In this document: piece by piece, positions 1 through 5,362 of the stretch | How positions within the stretch are numbered: the stretch's first letter is position 1 | Layout: each line of letters opens with the position of its first letter | Source of the DNA: Polyangiaceae bacterium | Lineage (GTDB): Bacteria; Myxococcota; Polyangia; Polyangiales; Polyangiaceae | DNA length: 7,786 nucleotides | Assembly: GCA_025936205.1 (NCBI GenBank) | Contig: JAICTU010000438.1 | Location: 1-7,786, forward strand | Direction: 5' to 3' | Made by a program: the position numbers and the translations under genes | The notes under the pieces: model-generated | Seen by the model: only the letters and a program-made list of their open reading frames with translations | What the model was told of the DNA's origin: nothing | Database searches by the model: none

Positions 1-435
1 CCAGGTGTCGCGCTTGCTGTAGTCGTTCTCCAGGTCGCCATGGCTGTCGAGCTTCACGTCCAGGATGGCATACAGCTCGCTGGTCGAGTGCTTGGCCGCG
101 CTCGGGAAGCCTTCGGGCTTCGCGCCGCGCAGCAGGCGCGCCTTCTCCACGCTGATCTCGATGTCGCCCCAGGGGGCCTTCTGCGTCACCAGGCTGGTCA
201 GCTTGGTCTCGAACGCGCCGGACGGGTTCGGCGTGCTGGAGCCGCTGTCCGACGTGGATGCAGAGCGGTTCTCGGGATCGACGGCGGTCGCGCTGGTGTC
301 CTTGGCGTCCTTGCTGTCCTTCGTGATGGCGCTCTTGGCGTCGTCCTTCGGCAGCTTGACTTCCTTGGTGCCGTCGCAGGCGACGGAGGAGAGGCAGAGG
401 GCGATCAAGGGCAGAATGGAAAGATGCTTGAACAT
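1..435 (-). CDS. Putative lipoprotein of unknown function, C-terminal part missing (runs off window start)
   Basis: The reading frame starts at an ATG at 435-433 and stays open for 145 codons to the window edge, so the 3' end is not seen. A Shine-Dalgarno-like AGGGA lies eight bases upstream. Residues 1-19 form a lipoprotein-type signal peptide: a short basic start (MFKH), a hydrophobic core (LSILPLIALCL) and SSVAC, with Cys20 as the likely lipidated residue. The -3 position is Ser, so the lipobox is not ideal. Residues 22-75 are a low-complexity linker, first rich in Lys/Asp, then in Ser/Thr/Pro. From about residue 76 a folded domain begins, with alternating beta-type segments (GDIEISVEKARLL, ELYAILDVKLD). 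That pattern recalls secreted DUF4352-like beta-sandwich domains, but the resemblance is loose and I would not assign the family. It is separated by 261 bases from the GH3 gene and probably has its own promoter. Confidence 0.85.
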   Translation of the reverse strand, partial: MFKHLSILPLIALCLSSVACDGTKEVKLPKDDAKSAITKDSKDAKDTSATAVDPENRSASTSDSGSSTPNPSGAFETKLTSLVTQKAPWGDIEISVEKARLLRGAKPEGFPSAAKHSTSELYAILDVKLDSHGDLENDYSKRDTW

Positions 436-443
436 GGCTGAAG

Positions 444-448
444 TCCCT
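444..448 (-). promoter_or_regulatory. Ribosome binding site of the lipoprotein gene at 435
   Basis: On the minus strand AGGGA is followed by eight bases and then the ATG at 435. The spacing is normal and supports that start codon over any later one. Confidence 0.6.
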
Positions 449-468
449 GTGGATCCCATGAGAAAGTC

Positions 469-539
469 TCGAGTCCCCTCGACGCGCGTCCCCGGCGGGA
501 TCCGTATGGTGCCGTGACGCTCACAGCACCGTTCGGTGC
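469..539 (-). promoter_or_regulatory. Upstream region of the 435 lipoprotein gene with three short inverted repeats
   Basis: Three inverted repeats lie within about 105 bases upstream of the lipoprotein start: GCACCG-TT-CGGTGC at 526-539 (six-base perfect arms), GTGA-CGC-TCAC at 514-524, and TCGAG-TCCC-CTCGA at 469-482. Their clustering in the likely promoter region of the 435 gene suggests operator sites or RNA hairpins. I see no convincing sigma-70 -35/-10 pair, so the promoter itself is not placed. Short GC-rich palindromes can arise by chance in DNA of this composition. Confidence 0.25.
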
Positions 540-604
540 GCTACGCGGCGGGGTTGCTCAGTTTTTTGGGCAGCGACGCGCGGGCCGATGTGCGCGGCGC
601 GGCG

Positions 605-624
605 AGAAACTCAGCAACTGAGGG
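605..624 (-). terminator. Possible weak terminator downstream of the GH3 gene
   Basis: On the minus strand CTCAG (622-618), loop TTG and CTGAG (614-610) can form a five-base-pair stem followed by TTTCT. It lies about 75 bases past the GH3 stop codon. The stem is short and the T-run is interrupted, so this is a weak candidate. A stronger GC hairpin without a T-run (GGCCCC-GA-GGGGCC at 643-656) lies closer to the stop and may act with it. Confidence 0.2.
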
Positions 625-696
625 TTTTGTCGGGCGCGGCAGGGCCCCGAGGGGCCGTGGAGTGCCCGCTCGGGGGAGGTCCGGCAGTCGCCGTCC

Positions 697-2928
697 TCAG
701 TCGATCAGCGTGAAGCGGGCGCGGAGCAGGTCTTCGTCACGGCTGGAGCTGCCCACCATCACCTCGAACTCGCCCGGCTCGGTCACGGGCTTGCCGTCAC
801 GGCCGATGAAGCTCAGGTCCTCGGGTTTGATCTGGAAGCGCACGGTTTCCGTCTGGCCGCGCTCCAGGTGCACGCGCTCGTAGCCCTTCAGCGTCTTCTC
901 CGGGGTGCTGAGCGACGAGTACAGGTCGTTCAGATAGAGCTGCACGATCTCCGTGCCGGCGCGGCCGCCGCTGTTGCGCACGTTGACGCTGACCTCGAGC
1001 GCCTGGCCCCGGCGCAGCTCGTGCGTGGAGAGCTCCAGGCGATCGTAGCTGTAGGTCGTGTAGCTCAGCCCGTAGCCGAACGCGAACAGCGGCTTGTTCG
1101 TATAGTGGTTGTGCTTGTTGCCGTGCCAGCCCGGGATCTGCTGGTAGTAGACCGGCTGCTGGCCGACGGCGGCGGGGAAGGAGATGCTCAGCTTGCCCAT
1201 CGGGTTGGCCTCGCCGAACAGGATTTCGGCGATGGCTTCGCCACCGCGCATGCCGGGGTTGAAGGCCTCGATGATGGCGTCGGCGTGCTCCGCCACCCAG
1301 GGGATGCACAGTGGTTTGCTGTTGATCAGCACCACGACCAGCGGCGTGCCCGTCTTCTTCACCGCTTCGAGCAGCGGCATCTGGCCGCCGGTGAGGTCGA
1401 GCTCGTAGCGGTCTTTGGTCTCGCCGATCTGGTCGAGCACGTCGCCTACCACCACGATCGCGACGTCAGCGGCGGCCGCCAGCTCGGCGGCGCGCGCGAC
1501 TTGGGTCAGATCGTTGCTCATCACGTCGCAGCCGCGCTCGTAATCGACGCTGATCGCGCGGGTGCGCGCCTTCTCGCGCACTCCGTCGCGCACCGTGGTC
1601 ACCAGGTGGCGCGGGTGGCCGGCGGTGTTGAGCCCGGCCTGTCCACTGCCGAAGGACCAGTCGCCGAGCTGCGCCAGGATGTCGTCGGCGTTGGGCCCGA
1701 GCAGCGCCAGGTGCCGGGTGTTCGAGCCCAGCGGCAGGATGCGCTTCGAGTGGCCCTCGGGCTTCTCGTTCTTGAGCAGCACCACGGACTCCAGCGCGCA
1801 GCGCAGCAGTGGCTCACGATGTTGCGGCGAGCCGACGATCTCCGGCGCCCTGTTCAGGGGTGGGAAACGCTTGTCGTCGAACAGCCCGAACTCAAACTTG
1901 TGCCGCAGTACGCGGCGGCAGGCGAGCTCGACGTCTTCCTTGACCAGGTTGCCCTTGCGCAGCTGCGAGAGCGCCGCCTCGTAGAACTCGGGCGTGACCA
2001 TGATCATGTCGTTGCCCGCGTGGACCGATGCCGGGACCGCGTCTTCGATCGACGGGTACAAGCCCTGCTCCGTGTGCGTACGGCCGACGTTGTTCCAGTC
2101 GGTGACGACGAAGCCGTCAAACCCCCACTCGCCGCGCAGCACATCGGTCAAGAGCCAGCGGTTGACGACGCAGGCCACGCCATCGATGCACTGGTAGGCC
2201 GTCATGAAGCTCTTGCAGCCGGCTTTCACCATCTCGCGGAAGGGCGGCAAGAAATAGGTGCGCAGCTTGCGCTCGGAGAGCTCTGCCTCGCTCGCGTCGC
2301 GCCCGCCGACGGTCTCGGAGTAGCCGGCGAAGTGCTTGGCGCAGGCGATCACGCTGTCGGGTTCGGAGATGGAGTTGCCCTGATAGCCGTGCACCAGCGC
2401 GCGCCCGAGCACGCCGAGCAGGTGCGGGTCTTCCCCGAACGTCTCGCCCACGCGACCCCAGCGCATGTCCCGCGCCAGGCACAGCACGGGCGAAAACGTC
2501 CAGTGCAGGCCCGTACACAGCATTTCCTTGGCCGTGATGCGCCCCATCAACTCCAAAAGCTCCGGGTTCCACGAGCAGGAGATGCCGAGCTGGGTCGGGA
2601 AGACGGTGGCGCCCTCCCAGAAGCCGTGGCCATGGATGGCGTCGATGCCGAACAGCAGCGGGATCCCGAGGCCGGTCTTTTCCGCGAGCTTCTGCAGCTC
2701 CAGCGTGGGGGCGCCGAGAATGTGCAGAAAGGACCCGACACGCCGTTCGCGCACTTGCTCGGCCGCCTGCTTGCGGCCATCCGCCTGAACGAGCTGCCCC
2801 ACCATCTCTTCGAGGCTCATGCGCGACATGAGATCCTCGGTGCGGCGGTCCACGCTGAGCTCGCGATCCTGATACGGCAATAGTTCCGGCACGGCAGTCC
2901 TGGGGGTTGAGACGGAGAAACCGCCCAC
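697..2928 (-). CDS. Glycoside hydrolase family 3 beta-glucosidase-type enzyme
   Basis: A 743-residue GH3 enzyme of BglX-like architecture, expected to hydrolyse beta-D-glucosides (or related beta-glycosides) with retention of configuration. The N-terminal TIM-barrel domain covers about residues 30-350. It shows GIDAIHG (Asp96), the RWGRVGETFGEDP segment (156-168), KHF at 198-200 followed by GGRD, and the nucleophile Asp277 in GFVVTDWNN. The alpha/beta sandwich domain (about 375-590) holds the likely acid/base Glu503 in IGETKDR and the family motif FNPGMRGGEAIAEILFGEAN. A C-terminal Fn3-like domain spans about 640-735. Length and domain order are complete for the family. No signal peptide is visible, so the product is probably cytoplasmic. 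The start is uncertain: the GTG at 2928 has no clear ribosome binding site, whereas an in-frame GTG at 2892 (codon 13) follows AGGA at a good distance and would still keep the whole fold. It follows the lipoprotein gene at 3841 by 94 bases on the same strand. Exact substrate cannot be told. Confidence 0.95.
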   Translation of the reverse strand: MGGFSVSTPRTAVPELLPYQDRELSVDRRTEDLMSRMSLEEMVGQLVQADGRKQAAEQVRERRVGSFLHILGAPTLELQKLAEKTGLGIPLLFGIDAIHGHGFWEGATVFPTQLGISCSWNPELLELMGRITAKEMLCTGLHWTFSPVLCLARDMRWGRVGETFGEDPHLLGVLGRALVHGYQGNSISEPDSVIACAKHFAGYSETVGGRDASEAELSERKLRTYFLPPFREMVKAGCKSFMTAYQCIDGVACVVNRWLLTDVLRGEWGFDGFVVTDWNNVGRTHTEQGLYPSIEDAVPASVHAGNDMIMVTPEFYEAALSQLRKGNLVKEDVELACRRVLRHKFEFGLFDDKRFPPLNRAPEIVGSPQHREPLLRCALESVVLLKNEKPEGHSKRILPLGSNTRHLALLGPNADDILAQLGDWSFGSGQAGLNTAGHPRHLVTTVRDGVREKARTRAISVDYERGCDVMSNDLTQVARAAELAAAADVAIVVVGDVLDQIGETKDRYELDLTGGQMPLLEAVKKTGTPLVVVLINSKPLCIPWVAEHADAIIEAFNPGMRGGEAIAEILFGEANPMGKLSISFPAAVGQQPVYYQQIPGWHGNKHNHYTNKPLFAFGYGLSYTTYSYDRLELSTHELRRGQALEVSVNVRNSGGRAGTEIVQLYLNDLYSSLSTPEKTLKGYERVHLERGQTETVRFQIKPEDLSFIGRDGKPVTEPGEFEVMVGSSSRDEDLLRARFTLID

Positions 2929-2971
2929 GGTTGCCAGAACAGGGCCGGTGGAGACAAGCCCTTTGCGCCCT

Positions 2972-3001
2972 CGCGGCGGCCCGCCGCGGGCTGAATTTCA
3001 G
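2972..3001 (-). repeat. GC-rich hairpin and adjoining palindrome between two minus-strand genes
   Basis: CGCGGCG (2972-2978), loop GCC and CGCCGCG (2982-2988) give a seven-base-pair stem. An alternative stem GCCCG/CGGGC (2979-2991) is mutually exclusive with it. Directly beside it is the near-perfect palindrome CTGAA-T-TTCAG (2991-3001). The elements sit 22-51 bases after the stop of the 3841 gene and 44-73 bases before the GTG at 2928. No T-run follows on the minus strand, so this is not a classical intrinsic terminator. It could be a processing or attenuation structure, or a regulator site for the GH3 gene. Confidence 0.3.
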
Positions 3002-3022
3002 TGGTCCGGCCGGGGAGTCGCC

Positions 3023-3841
3023 TCAGGGGATCTGGTTGAGCTGCGGCAGCACAAATCCGCGCCGGACCGCGCTAAAGATGCGGTCCTCGAGGCGCGCGTC
3101 CGCGGTCACGCACTGCGGCGAGCGGCTGCCCAGCGTCACGCCGTGGCAGTGCTGGCGCTGTTGCTTGCGCGCTTCGCGGATGCCGTCGTCCTTCAGCAGC
3201 GCGTCTTGCACGTTCTCATCGATGTAGCGCCACTCGATCGGCGCATGCTTCGCCGGGATCGGTGGGCGCAGGGCCAGCTCGCCGTCGGCCAGGTTCGCGC
3301 ACGTGCCATCCCAGCGCAGCACGTCGTAGCCGCCCATGCCGCTCACCTGCATCTTGCCGGGGGCGCCATCATCGGTGTGCGTGAGGATCAGCACCTCTTC
3401 GCCGAACTCCAGGTTGGCATCGCTCGAAGGCCCGCCCAGCGCGTTGACGGGCGGAACCTTGCGCGCCCGCACAAAGCCGCGCGAAAAGGGCGTGTCCTTG
3501 TTCAGCAAGTGAAACGCGACGACCGTCGAAGCTCCCTGGCACAACCGGCGGACGAAGTCGCGCGGGGGCAAGCACAAGTCACCGTTGTGCGTGCACTCGC
3601 GGGGCAGGTTCCGGCTGGTATCGGCTGCCTCGCTGGCGCGGGAGTCTGCCGGCTCGGCGGGGCTGGTCGTGGGCGTGCCGGCAGCTTCGAGCAGCGCTTC
3701 CGGGACGGTGGGTGTTTCTGCGGAGGATTGGGCCAGTTGCGGGGCGGCCCCGCCACAGCCGAGCCAGGCGAGCGCACAGCTGGCGACGCATGCCGTCAGG
3801 GCGCTCTGCTGCAGGGGCCGAGGCTCGAACGAAGGGTGCAT
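3023..3841 (-). CDS. Cysteine-containing lipoprotein of unknown function
   Basis: A 272-residue protein starting at the ATG at 3841; an in-frame TGA two codons upstream fixes this as the earliest start. The only Shine-Dalgarno-like bases (GAGGG) directly touch the ATG, an unusually short spacing. Residues 1-28 form a signal peptide with the core SALTACVASCALAWLG and Cys29 as the probable lipid attachment site, though Trp at -3 is atypical. Residues 30-80 are an Ala/Pro/Ser/Thr-rich linker. The folded part (about 81-272) has six cysteines (83, 90, 101, 181, 232, 244), which suggests up to three disulfides, and motifs such as CLPPRDFVRRLC (90-101), GGPSSDANLEFGEEVL (136-151), SGMGGYDVLRWDGTC (167-181) and IQ-like VQDALLKDD (211-219). 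I recall similar proteins of unknown function in myxobacteria, but know no characterised member. It is transcribed away from the aminopeptidase gene and towards the GH3 gene. Confidence 0.85.
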   Translation of the reverse strand: MHPSFEPRPLQQSALTACVASCALAWLGCGGAAPQLAQSSAETPTVPEALLEAAGTPTTSPAEPADSRASEAADTSRNLPRECTHNGDLCLPPRDFVRRLCQGASTVVAFHLLNKDTPFSRGFVRARKVPPVNALGGPSSDANLEFGEEVLILTHTDDGAPGKMQVSGMGGYDVLRWDGTCANLADGELALRPPIPAKHAPIEWRYIDENVQDALLKDDGIREARKQQRQHCHGVTLGSRSPQCVTADARLEDRIFSAVRRGFVLPQLNQIP

Positions 3842-4011
3842 CCCTCAGCGTGCAATGGCGTGCCGTGCGTTCCAAGGCGGGTCCGAACGTTTGGTTGGAG
3901 GAGCGCCCACATCTGCACCTGTCTACGGGACAGCCGAGCCGGTGGGCCGCGCAGCTCGGCAGCGGCAGGTGGTTGCAATGTCGGCGGGCCCATTCCAGAG
4001 TCACAAAGCCC
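3842..4011. promoter_or_regulatory. Divergent intergenic region with inverted repeats
   Basis: These 170 bases separate the minus-strand lipoprotein gene (start 3841) from the plus-strand aminopeptidase gene (start 4012) and must hold promoters for both. GCCGAGC (3933-3939) and GCTCGGC (3954-3960) form a seven-base inverted repeat with a 14-base spacer; next to it CTGTC (3919-3923) pairs with GACAG (3929-3933), sharing one base. I see no clear -35/-10 hexamers on either strand. The repeats could be a shared operator or a 5' leader hairpin of the aminopeptidase mRNA. Confidence 0.4.
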
Positions 4012-5202
4012 GTGCGACTCCAGCGTTTGTTGTCTGCCTGTCTGCTGCTCGGAAGCTCGCTCCTATCGGGGTGCTCCACGCTGAGCTACGTGGCGCAGGC
4101 CGCCGGGGGCCAGTGGGAGCTGGTATCCGAGGCGCGACCCATTCCCGAGGTGCTGGCCGATCCCAAGACCAGCGATCAAACGCGCGATCTGCTGTCGGAA
4201 GTCGAGAAGGTGCGGCTGTATGCGTGGCAGCGCGGGCTGAAGACGGGCACCAACTATCGCAAGTATGTCGAGCTGGATCGCGAGTATCCGATCTGGTTCG
4301 TCAATGCCAGCGCGCCGCTCGAGTTCCGGGCGAAGGTGTTCACGTTCCCGATCGTCGGCAGCTTCCCGGGGCTCGCCTGGTTTGACAAGAAGAACGCCGA
4401 GAAATTCAGGGATCGGCTGAACGAGCAAGGCTGGGACACCAACATGCGCGGCGTGTCGGCGTTCTCGACGGGCGGCTACTTTCCGGACCCGATCGTCTGG
4501 AGCATGCTGTCCAAGTCGCCGGGCGCGGAGGCATCGCTGATCAACACCGTCCTGCACGAATCGGTGCACGCGACCGTGCTGATCAAGGACCAGCAGTTCT
4601 TCAACGAGAGCCTGGCGAGCTTCATCGCGGACACGATGACCGGGGAGTACCTGCAATACACGACGGGCGAAGCGATGCCCGCCGAGCTGCATGCGTACCT
4701 GTACGCGAAGGAAGTCGGGCAGCAGCGGGTGAAGCAATTCAACGGCTTCTACCAAGAGCTGGACGCCGTCTACCGCAGCCAGCTGCCCGACGCGGAGAAG
4801 TACGCGCGCAAGAAGCAGATCATCGATCGGCTCGTCAAGGAGCTGCGTCTCGCCAACCGCCCGAACAACGCGACCCTGATCGGCTTTCGGCTCTATCAGG
4901 TGGGAGGGCCCAATTTCACCGCGCTGTACGACGCCTGCGAGCACAACTGGCGGCGCTTCTTGAGCGCCGTCTCCAGCGTGTCCACGCCCGACTTCGGGCA
5001 GGAGCAGAGCTCGGAGATCGGCCCCGTGCTGGATGGCTTGCGCGAACGCGGCTGCCCCGCGCGGCTCTTTCCCATCGAGCCGTTCGAGAAGGGCGATTGG
5101 CGCTGGAAGACCAAGCAACGCCGGCGCGTGGAAGAACAGCGAGAGCGGCAGACTCGCGTGCTCTTGAAAGCGCGTGAAGCAGCCGAAGCGCGGCGAAACT
5201 AG
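4012..5202 (+). CDS. Putative aminopeptidase lipoprotein, PF10023/COG4324 zinc metallopeptidase family
   Basis: A 396-residue protein of the 'putative aminopeptidase' family, predicted to be an envelope-anchored zinc peptidase. The GTG at 4012 was chosen as start because it gives a textbook lipoprotein signal: MRLQR, a hydrophobic stretch (LLSACLLLGSSLL) and lipobox LSGC with Cys21. The same frame stays open upstream to 3712, but that stretch is unlike any signal or domain and lies opposite the neighbouring lipoprotein gene. Family landmarks follow in order: the post-lipobox segment CSTLSYVAQAAGGQWELV, ARPIPEVLADP (41-51), VFTFPIVGSF (109-118), FSTGGYFPDPI (151-161), the zinc-binding HESVH (182-186) and FNESLASF (197-204), where Glu199 is the probable third ligand. 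The C-terminus (about 366-396) is a highly charged Lys/Arg/Glu helix, likely coiled coil. No clear ribosome binding site precedes the GTG. Aminopeptidase activity is a family prediction; the substrate is unknown. Confidence 0.92.
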   Translation: MRLQRLLSACLLLGSSLLSGCSTLSYVAQAAGGQWELVSEARPIPEVLADPKTSDQTRDLLSEVEKVRLYAWQRGLKTGTNYRKYVELDREYPIWFVNASAPLEFRAKVFTFPIVGSFPGLAWFDKKNAEKFRDRLNEQGWDTNMRGVSAFSTGGYFPDPIVWSMLSKSPGAEASLINTVLHESVHATVLIKDQQFFNESLASFIADTMTGEYLQYTTGEAMPAELHAYLYAKEVGQQRVKQFNGFYQELDAVYRSQLPDAEKYARKKQIIDRLVKELRLANRPNNATLIGFRLYQVGGPNFTALYDACEHNWRRFLSAVSSVSTPDFGQEQSSEIGPVLDGLRERGCPARLFPIEPFEKGDWRWKTKQRRRVEEQRERQTRVLLKAREAAEARRN

Positions 5203-5298
5203 GCTGCAAAGCGGAGCGGGGCGAGTGTGGGATGCACACCGCACGCAGCCCCTCCAGGGCGGGGTGATCAGGGCGAGGATCGTGGAGATCGCACTCCG

Positions 5299-5346
5299 GC
5301 CGTTTTGTCGCTGTAACGGCAACGCACGAGGCCGAAGGCCTTGTGC
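5299..5346 (+). promoter_or_regulatory. Two tandem hairpins just upstream of the DUF1592 gene
   Basis: GCCGTT (5299-5304) pairs with AACGGC (5315-5320) around a ten-base loop. After three bases, GCACGAGGCC (5324-5333), loop GAA and GGCCTTGTGC (5337-5346) form a ten-base-pair stem with one G-T wobble. The second stem ends 16 bases before the ATG at 5363. No T-run follows, so it is a poor intrinsic terminator for the aminopeptidase gene. Position favours a leader structure affecting translation or stability of the DUF1592-DUF1552 mRNA, or a regulator site. The rest of the 5203-5362 gap shows only a small GTGTG/CACAC stem (5225-5239) and no gene. Confidence 0.4.
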
Positions 5347-5362
5347 CATACTGGTTTGAAGC

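Noticed and set aside
40..517. Two plus-strand open frames near the window start
   Set aside because: They lie opposite a minus-strand gene with a proper ribosome binding site, signal peptide and lipoprotein cysteine; their translations are Arg/Ala/Gly- or Ser-rich without motifs.
643..656. GGCCCC-GA-GGGGCC as an intrinsic terminator
   Set aside because: The stem is strong but has no T-run after it on the minus strand; kept only as a possible accessory to the weak candidate at 605-624.
868..2883. 671-codon open frame on the plus strand opposite the GH3 gene
   Set aside because: Its first codon base lies opposite the third base of the GH3 codons, so a stop needs a TTA, CTA or TCA codon in the GH3 gene, which are rare in GC-rich DNA. 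It ends exactly where the GH3 gene has a CTA codon. The translation is low in recognisable motifs and rich in Ala, Arg, His and Val.
3712..4011. 100-codon upstream extension of the aminopeptidase frame
   Set aside because: The extension is Arg-rich, overlaps the opposite-strand lipoprotein gene and would bury the lipoprotein signal peptide in the middle of the protein.
5225..5260. Small stems GTGTG/CACAC and GCCC/GGGC after the aminopeptidase gene as a terminator
   Set aside because: Stems of four or five base pairs and no T-run; not enough to call a terminator.
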